Below, one piece after another: positions 15,667 to 24,439 of a stretch of 45,791 nt of DNA; position 1 is the stretch's first letter; each line of letters starts with the position of its first letter. Under the pieces are notes generated by a model. It did no database searches, had not been told where the DNA came from, and was given only the letters and a program-made list of their open reading frames with translations. This DNA is from Rhodomicrobium udaipurense JA643 (GTDB lineage Bacteria > Pseudomonadota > Alphaproteobacteria > Rhizobiales > Rhodomicrobiaceae): positions 1-45,791 of the forward strand of contig NZ_JFZJ01000012.1 in assembly GCF_000636015.1 (NCBI RefSeq), given 5' to 3'. Position numbers and translations under genes: made by a program.

Positions 15667-17598
15667 ATGGACCTCGCGCCCCACGCCTTCGTCCCGTACG
15701 AGTGGAAGCATACCCCTTCCGAAATTGGGCATGCAAGCGGCAGCAGCGGCACCCGGACGAATTCCGATGCCGCCGTCATCGACATCGAGCGCGATTTTCT
15801 CATCGACCTCGGCGCATCCCCCGACCAAATCCACAGACTTGAAAACGACGCCGCCCGCGCTCGCGTCAGCCTTGTGCAGGCGGCGGTGGCGCAAGGCGCG
15901 ATCAGGGCTTCCGACCTGACGGCGCGGCTTTCCCGCTCGCTCGAACTCTCCGAGCCCGCAGCCGGAGAAGCGACGCGTTTGCCGGAAGCGCCCGACGAGG
16001 CATGGCGGCTTTTCGATACTCCCGTTCGCCTTTCGGCCAGGGCCGGTCGCATGATCGCCGTCAACGGTGAGACGTACTCGCCGACCGCGCTTGCGGCTCT
16101 CGCCCGGCGCCTCGGGGCGAAGCGCGAGCGCGTCATGCTGATGACGCGTCAGGAACTGATCGATGCGGTCACGCGCTCGCATGGCAGCGCCATGGTCGAA
16201 ACGGCCGTACGCGGGCTTCTCATGGCGCGGCCAGACTGGAGCGCGAAGGTGGGCCTCGCCGTATGGCAGCTCTATTTCGCGACGGTGGCGGTGGGGCTGG
16301 TGCTCGGGGCGGTCGCGTTCGCGCCCGCCGAAACGCTGACGCTCGCCTCGGCGATGCTGTCGATCTTCTTCCTGCTGACCATCGCGCTCAGAGCCGCCGC
16401 CGCGATCAACATCGCCCTGCCGCGCCCGAAGCCGAAGGAGGCGCGCCTTCTCGGCGATGCCGAACTCCCCCGTTACACGGTGCTCGTGCCGCTCTACAGG
16501 GAGACGGCGATCCTGCCGCATTTGGCGCATGCCCTCGCGAGCCTCGACTACCCCGCCGCCAAACTCGACATCAAGATCGTGCTCGAAGCATCGGACCGCG
16601 ACACCATCGAAGCGGCCCAGAAGCTGGCCTTCCCCGGTAATGTCGATCTCGTCGTCGTTCCCGACCGCGAGCCGCGTACGAAGCCGAAGGCGCTGAATTA
16701 CGCGCTGCATTTCGCGTCCGGCGAATTTGTCGTGATCTACGACGCGGAGGATCGGCCCGAGCCCGACCAGCTGCGCAAGGCGGCGACCGTCTTCGCGCAA
16801 GCGCCCGCGGATCTCGTCTGCCTTCAGGCGCGGCTCGACTATTACAACGCGCGGGAAAACTGGCTGTCGCGCCAGTTCACCATCGAATATGCGACCCTTT
16901 TCCGGGGGCTTCTGCCGCTGCTCGCGCGCTTCCGCCTGCCGCTGCCGCTCGGCGGCACGTCGAACCACTTCCGCGCGGCTGCGCTTCGCGAGATCGGCGC
17001 GTGGGACCCGTACAACGTGACCGAGGATGCGGACCTCGGCATGCGGCTCGCGCGGGCGGGCTATCGCACGGGCACGCTCGAATCCACCACGTGGGAGGAG
17101 GCCTGCTGCCGTCCGATGCCGTGGCTCAAGCAGCGCACGCGCTGGCTCAAGGGCTGGATGCAGACCTTCGGCGTGCACATGCGTCGGCCGCGCGAAGCGA
17201 TGTCCGAGCTTGGCGTCGCGGGGTTTCTCTCGTTCCATGCCTATTTCGCGGGGATCATCGTTTCGGCGCTGGCGCATCCCGTGTTTTACATCCTGATGCT
17301 TTACGAGGTGCTTCAGGGACGGCTGTTTGCCGGAGAGGGTGCGATGGAAAACCTGCTGCTCTGGATCGCCGCGGTGAACTTCGTCGGCGGCTATGCGGCG
17401 AACATCGCGCTCTCGGCGTTCGCCGTTGCAGGCACGCGGCACAGACATCTCATGCTGCATGTCCTCTTCATACCCGTCTACTGGCTGTTCGTGTCGGCGG
17501 CGGCCTATCGCGCCTTGTGGCAGCTTTTCCACGCGCCGTTCCATTGGGAGAAAACCGAGCATGGCGTGAGCCGTCTCGCTCGACCGTTCCCGGCGTGA
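15667..17598 (+). CDS. Membrane glycosyltransferase family 2 (processive, cellulose-synthase-like)
   Basis: It encodes 643 residues. A soluble N-terminal 195 residues resembling a GspE-N-type module precede two transmembrane helices (about 199-240). The GT2 catalytic domain begins YTVLVPLYRE and carries VIYDAEDRPEPDQL (DxD-like), VTEDADLGMRL (the general-base TED) and KQRTRWLKGWMQTF (QxxRW). These are the full set of processive beta-glycosyltransferase motifs. Further transmembrane helices follow (about 520-620). It probably uses a UDP-sugar to build a cell-surface polysaccharide at the inner membrane. No cellulose genes are adjacent, so the product is unknown. It is divergent from the solute-binding protein gene. 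Confidence 0.87.
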   Translation: MDLAPHAFVPYEWKHTPSEIGHASGSSGTRTNSDAAVIDIERDFLIDLGASPDQIHRLENDAARARVSLVQAAVAQGAIRASDLTARLSRSLELSEPAAGEATRLPEAPDEAWRLFDTPVRLSARAGRMIAVNGETYSPTALAALARRLGAKRERVMLMTRQELIDAVTRSHGSAMVETAVRGLLMARPDWSAKVGLAVWQLYFATVAVGLVLGAVAFAPAETLTLASAMLSIFFLLTIALRAAAAINIALPRPKPKEARLLGDAELPRYTVLVPLYRETAILPHLAHALASLDYPAAKLDIKIVLEASDRDTIEAAQKLAFPGNVDLVVVPDREPRTKPKALNYALHFASGEFVVIYDAEDRPEPDQLRKAATVFAQAPADLVCLQARLDYYNARENWLSRQFTIEYATLFRGLLPLLARFRLPLPLGGTSNHFRAAALREIGAWDPYNVTEDADLGMRLARAGYRTGTLESTTWEEACCRPMPWLKQRTRWLKGWMQTFGVHMRRPREAMSELGVAGFLSFHAYFAGIIVSALAHPVFYILMLYEVLQGRLFAGEGAMENLLLWIAAVNFVGGYAANIALSAFAVAGTRHRHLMLHVLFIPVYWLFVSAAAYRALWQLFHAPFHWEKTEHGVSRLARPFPA

Positions 17599-17725
17599 GA
17601 CAAAAGAGCGTGCGCAAACGCCGCCGGGTGCATGTGCGGGCTTCCCTAATCGTTACGAATCAGTTAATCTGAACAAAGGGTTGAGTATCGGAGGACGATT
17701 TCGCAAACGACGCGGGCCGCACGTT

Positions 17726-18697
17726 ATGACGATAGAGGGAAATGACGCGCGACTGCCGCCGCAGGCGAATCCGAAGTGCCTTCGACCGATCTTGCCGGTC
17801 GAAGTCGTGGCGGGCTATGTCGCTTCGCGTCGCGATGGCTGTCCGAAGGCCGAGGCGCTCGATGCGCTGGCCGAATTTTCCCTCGCCGAACCCGCACTGA
17901 ATGACACCATCAAGGCGCGGCTCGTTGCCGAAGACAGCGGCGTGTTGCGCGCTGCCCAGCCCACATCAGCGACCTGGCCCGAAACGAGACGTGCTCTCGC
18001 GCTCAAGGCGCTCGGCGCCGCCGAAACCGAAAAGGGCCTCCGCGCGCGCGCCGACCTTGGCGCTGTGGCCCTTCGCACACTCTACGGCCTCGAAATGCGC
18101 ACCGTGTCGCCATCGCGCGGCGAGGTGCGCTGTGAGCTTCTGCGCCAGATTCTCCTCGCACTGGGCGACCGTTTCACGATCCACCTCCTGCGGCCTCAGC
18201 GGTCCTTTTCCTTCGATCCGATGAGCCGCCGCATCTATCTCGCCTTCGCCGGCCTCGACTCGGGTACAGTGCTCGAAGCCGATGCCGCTCTCCTGTCGTA
18301 CGCCTTCAAAGGCCCGGCGGGGACGCTCGCCGAACTCAGCGCAACGCTCATCCGAGGCGCGCTGAAAGCGGGAGACAATGGGGCGGCCGAGACGAAAGGG
18401 GCATTTCGCTTGGACGGATTCGCCGACTCGGTCAGGAAGCTCGCCCTGCACCTTGAAACCCGGCCTTATACCGGCCGCGTTGCCATCGCACAGGTTTACG
18501 ACGCCGGTCTCGCCGCCGGTCTCGCGCTTGGCACGCTCGACGAATTCAAGCAACATCTCGCCGAGGCCGCGCGCGAGGGCCTCCTCGACCTCGAACGCTA
18601 CGACATCGCCGGCCCCCTTGACCCAAGCCTGAAGGAACGCTCCCGCCTGCGTCTCGGACGCGACGAACGCCACTTCATCGTCAATCAATGGATGTAA
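17726..18697 (+). CDS. Unrecognised 323-residue protein, first gene of dual-ATPase module
   Basis: I do not recognise this protein. The ATG at 17726 is preferred; an in-frame TTG at 17681 would add 15 basic residues. The body is helix-rich with many Ala, Leu and Arg, starting LPVEVVAGYVASRRDGCPKAEA. There is a possible beta segment FTIHLLRPQRSFSFDPMSRRIY near the middle. The last 85 residues (GRVAIAQVYDAGLAAGLALG, FKQHLAEAAREGLLDLERYD, SRLRLGRDERHFIVNQW) have the helix-helix-helix-strand rhythm of a winged helix. There is no signal peptide or membrane segment. It ends 10 bp before the large ATPase, implying a shared transcript and possibly a complex. A DNA-binding or adaptor role is inference only. 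Confidence 0.75.
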   Translation: MTIEGNDARLPPQANPKCLRPILPVEVVAGYVASRRDGCPKAEALDALAEFSLAEPALNDTIKARLVAEDSGVLRAAQPTSATWPETRRALALKALGAAETEKGLRARADLGAVALRTLYGLEMRTVSPSRGEVRCELLRQILLALGDRFTIHLLRPQRSFSFDPMSRRIYLAFAGLDSGTVLEADAALLSYAFKGPAGTLAELSATLIRGALKAGDNGAAETKGAFRLDGFADSVRKLALHLETRPYTGRVAIAQVYDAGLAAGLALGTLDEFKQHLAEAAREGLLDLERYDIAGPLDPSLKERSRLRLGRDERHFIVNQWM

Positions 18698-18707
18698 CGC
18701 GACAATC

Positions 18708-21700
18708 ATGGACCTCCGCCTCAAGGCTTTCGAAAGCCCCGAATTCGACCGCGTTTTCAGCGCTGTAGCCTCGCTCGCCGGGGCTGCGGACGAAGAGCGG
18801 CTGGACGTGGCTGAAATCGAGACCGATGCGGACACCGGCCTCTCGTCCATTGTCGCGCAGGCGCGCGGGCAGAACCCGGATCCGGCCTCGCGCGTGATGC
18901 TCATCAAGGGCGCGACCGGCACCGGCAAGACGCATACGCTTCTCACCGCCATCCGCCGCATGCACCAGAAGGGCGGGGTCTACGCGGCGCTGTTCCCGAT
19001 GGTGGATCTTGTCTCGGAGAAGGATCTCGACGCGTGGCTGCTCCGCGCCATCGTCTCGCGGCTATCGGAGCGCTATCTCGTGGATGCGGGCGCGCCGTCG
19101 CCGCTGACGCGCCTTGCGGCGTCGCTCCTTCAGCGTGGCGACCCGGCGCTCGTGACCCAGTTCTGCCGCGAGGTGCTCGACGAACACGGCGACATCCGCG
19201 ATTTCGACCTGCGCCCGCTCATCGTTTCGATCCGCGCCGCGCTCCAGCGCGAGTCGCATCTGCCGGTGCCGTCCGAAGCCTTCGTGACGGCTCTGCTCGG
19301 CGCGGCGGCGGGCGACGACGAGTCCTTCGCCTATCTGCGCGGCCAGCCGTTGAATGTCAGCGTCGGTGGTGTGCGCCTCATGCAAGGCGTCGAGGATTAC
19401 GTTCCGCGCGGCCACATCGATGCGCTCGTGAACGTCATCGGCGCGACGGGGGGCACGCTCTTCCTCGCGTTCGACCAACTCGAACAGAGCCGCGTGGCCG
19501 GGTGGGAGCAGCGCCTGCGCCATCTCTTCAGCCGAGGTGCGCTCCTCGCCGAGACGCTGCCGCCGCTCGCCGTGGCCTATGCCGTGCTGCCCGCGCTCTA
19601 CGACACGATCGCCGACGGCATCGACGGTTCGATCCGCGACCGGCTGGAGCGTTTCGGCGCGATGCCCGTGCGCCTGAAACCGCTCGGACGCCGTCAGGCG
19701 GAATCGATGCTGCGCCGTCGGCTCAGCGAGCTTTTTGCCCGCACGGGCGCGAAGATCGATCCGGCCGAGCCGCTTTATCCGTTCCCGGCGTGGATGATCG
19801 ACGAGCTTGGCGCGCAAACGCCGCGCTACGTCTTTGAACTCATCCAGCAATTCCGCCGCGTCTATCTCCAGATCGGGCGCGTTCCCGATATCGACGACAT
19901 GCCGCCGCCGCCCTCGCCGATCCTGGAAACGCCGGTCGTGCTCGCACCCGCCGCGCCCGCGATCAATTTCGACGATAAGTGGCATGGCGAACTCACCTCG
20001 CGCGTGGTTCAGCCGTCGGTCGGCAACGGCCTTCAGCAGGCGGAAATCCTTGAATGGGCCGTGCAGGCTTGCGCGCCCGAGATCGAGGGCGTCGATGCCA
20101 TCAAGACGCGGCGCAGCGTGCGCGGGCGGACTGGCACCGTCGTGATCGAGGCCGATTTCCAGAAGGACGGGCAAAGCGTCGAGCGCCGCGAGATCGCGCT
20201 GTGCAACGAGGGGCGCGGCGCTCCGCTGGCGGAGGAAATCCGTAATTTTCTGCGCAGCGTCAACGGCGCGCGTCCGGTCATCGTCCGACCGCGCGGCGGA
20301 CGCCTGCCGAAGACCGGCCGTTTCATTGCGCCGCTTCTGCGAGAAGCCGACGACATGCAAGGCATTGTGGTGCCTCAGTTCGAGATGCTGTGCTGGGAGC
20401 GGCTCGACTCCGCGCGCCACTTCTTCCGCATGTGCAAGGATCTGCCGGGCTTCGAGGACTGGCAGCGGGAGTCACGCCCGCTGACGAAGGCGATTTCGCT
20501 GTGGGACATTGTGCAGTTTCCCTATGTTGGCGCGCCCGCCGAAGATGAGGACGAGTCCGCCGCCGAGAAGGAGAAGGCTGCGCCGAAGGAAGCCGCGCCT
20601 CCGCCGCCTCCGCCCGTGCCGCGCCGCCGTCAGCCTTCCGCGCCCGCCGTCATGCTCGGCGCGCATGAGGATGGCGGCCCGATCCACTGGGCGCCGTTCG
20701 AGACCGAGGCGAAGCTTCTGAACTTCGGCATCCTCGTCACGGGCGATCCGGGCTCCGGCAAGACGCAGACGCTGAACGTGCTGATCGACGGCGTGGCGAG
20801 CCTCGGCTACCCGATCTGCATCTTCGACTTCAAGAACGACTACTCCGAACGCAGCTTCGTGCAGGCCATCGGGCTGAAGGTCCACGACGTGCGCCGCTTC
20901 GGCATCCCTTTCAACCCGCTGATGCCGTCCCCCAGCGATGACGGGTTGGCGCAGCCAATCGAGCACATCTTCACCATCACGGGCGTGCTGAAGCGAGTCT
21001 TCGGCCTGGGCGACCGGCAAACGGCCGTCCTGCGCGACGCGATGAAGGAAGCTTTCGAGCGGCGCGGCATCAATCCGCAGCGCTGGGTCGAGGCCGAGTC
21101 TATCCGCCCGCCGAGCTTCGACGACGTTGTGGCGATCCTCGAAGAACAGAAGGAAGCGAAGAACCCGCAGGCGATAAGCCTTCTCGACCGCATCGCGCCG
21201 CTGTTCGAACTGGGGCTGTTCCCGAAGTCGGACGAACTGCCGGTGCCGTTCGAGGCGATGCTCGACGAGCGGCTGGTGCTGTCGCTGTTCGCGCTGCCGA
21301 CCGACGAGATCAAGGCCGCGCTCGCTGAACTCATCATCATCCGTCTGCATGGCGTGCTTCTGCGCCGCGTCCAGCCGCGCAAGCTGACGCGGCTTCTTGT
21401 GGTGGACGAGGCATGGCGCGTCGCGAACTCGTCGCATCTCGAAAGCCTCGCGCGCGAGGGCAGGGCGTTCGGCGCAGGCATCGCCATCGGCACGCAATAT
21501 CCGGGCGATCTGCCGCCCGATTTGTCCGGCGCGCTCGACACCAAGATTTACCTGAAAAACCAGCAGCCGGATCACAAGAAGGCGGTGGTGCGGGCGCTGT
21601 GCGGAGCAAACTCCGGCCCAGAAGCGGCGCATCTCCATGGCGTGCTGGAACGGCTCACGCAGTTCGAGGGGCTGATCCAGAATCAGCACTGCACTATTCC

Positions 21701-21773
21701 TCCTTGTTTCACAGTCAATGCATGTCCGTTGTGTGGCGTATTTCCGGACGGCGCGTGTGGGTTTCCGGCTTGA
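18708..21773 (+). CDS. Large protein with two P-loop ATPase modules, second HerA/DndH-like
   Basis: It encodes 1021 residues. The N-terminal module has Walker A KGATGTGKTHT (residues 68-76) and a Walker B-like strand TLFLAFDQLEQ near 248, resembling AAA/STAND-type ATPases. A middle region of about 200 residues (roughly 420-615) is unrecognised. After a Pro/Ala-rich linker (PPPPPPVPRRR) the C-terminal module has Walker A TGDPGSGKTQT (about 676-686), FDFKNDYSER, Walker B LLVVDEAWRV (Asp near 900) and the IGTQYPGDLP sensor region. This is the layout of HerA/VirB4/DndH-like DNA-translocating ATPases. Homologues of that class act in restriction, DNA end processing and conjugation. The Cys-rich tail after GLIQNQH is odd and may be a frameshift. 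Cytoplasmic. Confidence 0.85.
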   Translation: MDLRLKAFESPEFDRVFSAVASLAGAADEERLDVAEIETDADTGLSSIVAQARGQNPDPASRVMLIKGATGTGKTHTLLTAIRRMHQKGGVYAALFPMVDLVSEKDLDAWLLRAIVSRLSERYLVDAGAPSPLTRLAASLLQRGDPALVTQFCREVLDEHGDIRDFDLRPLIVSIRAALQRESHLPVPSEAFVTALLGAAAGDDESFAYLRGQPLNVSVGGVRLMQGVEDYVPRGHIDALVNVIGATGGTLFLAFDQLEQSRVAGWEQRLRHLFSRGALLAETLPPLAVAYAVLPALYDTIADGIDGSIRDRLERFGAMPVRLKPLGRRQAESMLRRRLSELFARTGAKIDPAEPLYPFPAWMIDELGAQTPRYVFELIQQFRRVYLQIGRVPDIDDMPPPPSPILETPVVLAPAAPAINFDDKWHGELTSRVVQPSVGNGLQQAEILEWAVQACAPEIEGVDAIKTRRSVRGRTGTVVIEADFQKDGQSVERREIALCNEGRGAPLAEEIRNFLRSVNGARPVIVRPRGGRLPKTGRFIAPLLREADDMQGIVVPQFEMLCWERLDSARHFFRMCKDLPGFEDWQRESRPLTKAISLWDIVQFPYVGAPAEDEDESAAEKEKAAPKEAAPPPPPPVPRRRQPSAPAVMLGAHEDGGPIHWAPFETEAKLLNFGILVTGDPGSGKTQTLNVLIDGVASLGYPICIFDFKNDYSERSFVQAIGLKVHDVRRFGIPFNPLMPSPSDDGLAQPIEHIFTITGVLKRVFGLGDRQTAVLRDAMKEAFERRGINPQRWVEAESIRPPSFDDVVAILEEQKEAKNPQAISLLDRIAPLFELGLFPKSDELPVPFEAMLDERLVLSLFALPTDEIKAALAELIIIRLHGVLLRRVQPRKLTRLLVVDEAWRVANSSHLESLAREGRAFGAGIAIGTQYPGDLPPDLSGALDTKIYLKNQQPDHKKAVVRALCGANSGPEAAHLHGVLERLTQFEGLIQNQHCTIPPCFTVNACPLCGVFPDGACGFPA

Positions 21774-21805
21774 GTTTATCGCCGGCCTGCTGAGGGCTAA
21801 AAGGA

Positions 21806-22537
21806 ATGCTTGCTGCAACGCTTGCGCGCGACGCAACCGCGTTACTTCACGATTCAGGCGCTTCGCGAATTCTTCTCGGCGGCAAATCTTTCGTCGCCGA
21901 CCCGACCGGCGCTCTTTACTGGCCTGCGGAAAATACGCTCATCGTCGCAGACCTCAAATTGTCCCAGTGCTCGTATCTTGAGGGCGAAGACGTCGTTCTC
22001 CCGCCCTACGATCAGACATCCGCTTTCGAAAAGCTCGAAGATGCGATCGACCGCTACGACCCGCTTCGCGTCGTGGCGCTCGGCAACAGCTTCGCGGTTC
22101 ACTCGTCCTGTGCGCTCGCTCCTCATCAGCGCGACTGGCTTCAGGACATGATGGAGGGCCGCGACTGGTATTGGGTGACGAACGACCTCACCGAAACGCC
22201 CGACGTCGGCGGCACGCTCGTGCCGCAGCTCGTGCTGGGCGGCGTCAAGTTTCGCGGCGAGCCGGTGCGCGCGCCCATCGCGAACGAGATCGCGGGCGGT
22301 CTGCATCCGGTGGCGCAGGTCTCGCAATACGGCCATCTCGTGCGCGGACGGTGCTTCGTTTCGAACGGCATGCGCATGGTACTGCCGTCGCTCGGCGATT
22401 ACTCTGCCGGTAACAACGTGCTGAATACCGCTTTCGATCCGCTGCTCGGGCAGGGTGGCCTTTACGTCTGGTTCATCGCGCACGAGCGCGTGAATCCTGT
22501 GGCGTCGCCGCAGCTCATGGAAGATCGCGCGGCCTGA
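21806..22537 (+). CDS. PdeM-like metallophosphoesterase fold, probably catalytically dead
   Basis: It encodes 243 residues, the length of ligase-associated DNA damage response endonuclease PdeM. It keeps that family's scaffold: ADLKLSQ, LPPYDQTSAFEKL, VVALGNSF, EIAGGLHPVAQ, RCFVSNGMRMVLPSLGDYSAGNNVL. Most metal ligands are changed. The expected DxH is Asp49-Leu-Lys51, the GD is Gly93-Asn94, the GNHD is TND (125-127), the RHEP histidine is Gly151, and the first His of GHLH is Gly165; only Asp49 and His167 are clearly kept. A functional phosphodiesterase is unlikely. GAGG lies about 10 bases before the ATG. It follows the dual-ATPase gene by 32 bp and ends before a strong terminator, so it closes the operon. 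Confidence 0.8.
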   Translation: MLAATLARDATALLHDSGASRILLGGKSFVADPTGALYWPAENTLIVADLKLSQCSYLEGEDVVLPPYDQTSAFEKLEDAIDRYDPLRVVALGNSFAVHSSCALAPHQRDWLQDMMEGRDWYWVTNDLTETPDVGGTLVPQLVLGGVKFRGEPVRAPIANEIAGGLHPVAQVSQYGHLVRGRCFVSNGMRMVLPSLGDYSAGNNVLNTAFDPLLGQGGLYVWFIAHERVNPVASPQLMEDRAA

Positions 22538-22564
22538 AAATTCTGGAATGCATGGGGGCATGCC

Positions 22565-22596
22565 ATCCCGGGAGCGCCAGCGCTTCCGGGATTTTT
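22565..22596 (+). terminator. Rho-independent terminator closing the dual-ATPase operon
   Basis: ATCCCGGGAGCGC pairs with GCGCTTCCGGGAT (12 Watson-Crick pairs and one G-U) across a tight loop. TTTTT (22592-22596) follows at once. It lies 28 bp after the PdeM-like stop and abuts the stop codon of the convergent gene. Confidence 0.88.
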
Positions 22597-23402
22597 CATG
22601 TCCGCCGCGTCAGAAACGACGTGGCGCCCCCCACGAACGCAGCGAGCGCCACCGCGATGACCCCGTAAAGCCACGGATGTTCCGAGGCGGTGGACGAAAG
22701 CCGCGCTTCGATGCCGATCTTGCGCAGGCGTATGCGCGCCGTCGCGTCGCCGATGACCTTGCCGCCCTGTAACACATAGAAATGCGCCACATAAAGCCCC
22801 GGTCCGGCTGCGGCGGGCAGGAAAGTCTTGGTCCGGAACAGGCTCACGCCGAAAAAGTCGATCGCGCGCGCTTCCTCCACGAACAGCCCCGCCGCTTTCT
22901 TCTGCCGCACGAGCGCCGCCTCGAACTCCGACCGGTCCAGCTTCGACGGCGCGTTCTTCTGCTCGTCGCGGATCGGCAGGCTCAGCACGTCGATGCCCAG
23001 CTCGTATCTGTCGCGTTCGGCGAGCGGCGCGATATCGTCGAGCGGGCGGGTGGAAAGGACGGCGAAATAGTTCGGCACGCCGTCGAAAATCAGGCGCTGC
23101 GAGTTCACCCACAATCCGGCGCGGCGATCCTTCTTCCAGACGACCACGGGCTGCACCGGGCCGCGAAGCGTCACCGCGATGTCGAACGGCTCACCCTTGA
23201 GGCGGTCGCGGTCCACCGCACCGAACAGCACGATGCTCGTGCCGTCATAGCTGGGCTCGATGTAGAACTGATTCTGAGCGGCGCCCGCCTCGATGATGTT
23301 TGCCGAGGCCGAAGCGTCGCTGCTGAACGCGATCAGCGCGAGCGTGCCAGCAAGGACGGCCGGCGTCAGCTTTCGGGCGATGGCGGCGACTCGGGAAAAC
23401 AT
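22596..23402 (-). CDS. TIGR02186 family membrane-anchored protein
   Basis: It encodes 268 residues from the ATG at 23402; a longer in-frame reading overlaps the upstream exporter gene. A signal segment (LTPAVLAGTLALIAFSSDASA) is followed by FYIEPSYDGTSIVLFGAVDR, a beta-rich periplasmic domain with VVVWKKDRRAGLWVNSQRL. A C-terminal transmembrane helix follows (LYGVIAVALAAFVGGATSFL) with a short basic tail. This is the TIGR02186 family, regularly found next to TauE/SafE exporters in alphaproteobacteria. Its start lies one base after the exporter's stop, so they are co-translated. It is probably a periplasmic partner of the exporter; no biochemical role is established. Confidence 0.83.
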   Translation of the reverse strand: MFSRVAAIARKLTPAVLAGTLALIAFSSDASASANIIEAGAAQNQFYIEPSYDGTSIVLFGAVDRDRLKGEPFDIAVTLRGPVQPVVVWKKDRRAGLWVNSQRLIFDGVPNYFAVLSTRPLDDIAPLAERDRYELGIDVLSLPIRDEQKNAPSKLDRSEFEAALVRQKKAAGLFVEEARAIDFFGVSLFRTKTFLPAAAGPGLYVAHFYVLQGGKVIGDATARIRLRKIGIEARLSSTASEHPWLYGVIAVALAAFVGGATSFLTRRT

Positions 23403-23403
23403 G

Positions 23404-24318
23404 TCAGAACCCGGCGCTCCTGACGCTGAAAATTTCGCCCGGCAGGACGAGATCGACGCCAAGTCTCAGGCCAACGGCGAGCACGAGCAGCGCGAGCAGC
23501 AGACGCAGTTCCTCCGCGCGAAGCTTCTGCCCCGCAGCCGCCCCAACCTGTGCGCCGAATGCGCCGCCGAGCATCAGCAGGAGAGCGAGCGCGATATCGA
23601 CCGTCTGGTTCATCGCGGCCTGAAGCACCGTCGTGATGGCGCTTACGAAGATGATCTGGAACAGCGAGGTGCCGACCGCGACATTCGTCGGCACATGCAG
23701 CAGATAGATCAGGATCGGCACGAGGATGAAGCCGCCGCCGACGCCCATCACGCCCGACATCACCCCCACGAGCACGCCGGCCACCACGGGCGGGATGGCG
23801 CTGATATAGAGTTTCGACGCCGGAAAGCGCGTCTTGAAGGGCAGGCCGTGCATCCAGCCATGCCGCCCCGTCCGCTTCGCGGCTGGCTGCCCGCGCCTCA
23901 CCTTGCGCAGCGCGCGCAGGCTCTCCACCAGCATGATCGAGCCGACCGCTCCCATGAACACCACATAGAGCAGCGAAACGAACAGGTCCACCTGCCCGAT
24001 CTGGCGCAAGTAGCGGATGATGAGCACACCCCAGAACGCCCCCACCGCGCCGCCGCCGAGCAGATAGAGGCCGAGCTTGGTGTCGAGGTTCTTGCGGCGC
24101 GCTTGTGCGATGGTGCCTGTGATCGAGGACGCGATGAGCGGGTTCGCCCCCGTCGCGACAGCAACCGCGCTCGGTATGCCCGCGAAGATCAGAAGCGGCG
24201 TCATGAGGAAGCCGCCGCCCACGCCGAACATGCCCGACAAAAAGCCGACAGCGCCGCCGAGCCCCAGCATGAGCAGCACATTGACCGGCATTTCGGCGAT
24301 GGGCAGATAGACCTGCAT
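23404..24318 (-). CDS. TauE/SafE family sulfite/organosulfonate exporter
   Basis: It encodes 304 residues with about eight hydrophobic segments. The paired internal repeats GLGGAVGFLSGMFGVGGGFLMTPLLIF and VGVMSGVMGVGGGFILVPILIYLL are the signature of TauE/SafE permeases. Members export sulfite, sulfoacetate or related organosulfur anions across the inner membrane. It is the first gene of a two-gene unit with TIGR02186, and its stop is one base from the partner's ATG. The transported substrate here cannot be read from sequence. Confidence 0.88.
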   Translation of the reverse strand: MQVYLPIAEMPVNVLLMLGLGGAVGFLSGMFGVGGGFLMTPLLIFAGIPSAVAVATGANPLIASSITGTIAQARRKNLDTKLGLYLLGGGAVGAFWGVLIIRYLRQIGQVDLFVSLLYVVFMGAVGSIMLVESLRALRKVRRGQPAAKRTGRHGWMHGLPFKTRFPASKLYISAIPPVVAGVLVGVMSGVMGVGGGFILVPILIYLLHVPTNVAVGTSLFQIIFVSAITTVLQAAMNQTVDIALALLLMLGGAFGAQVGAAAGQKLRAEELRLLLALLVLAVGLRLGVDLVLPGEIFSVRSAGF

Positions 24319-24439
24319 GAGAGATCGGAACCGGCACGAGGCGGCTGGAAGTTCTGGCGGTTTTAGACGAGAGGGCGGGGGCCGTCACGCGAAAAGCCGG
24401 AACCCGAGACAGGCGTCATGAGCGCGTCGAATTCGGACC

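Noticed and set aside
15631..17562. A 643-residue reverse frame opposite the glycosyltransferase
   Set aside because: Shadow frame of a GC-rich gene; the forward strand has the complete GT2 motif set.
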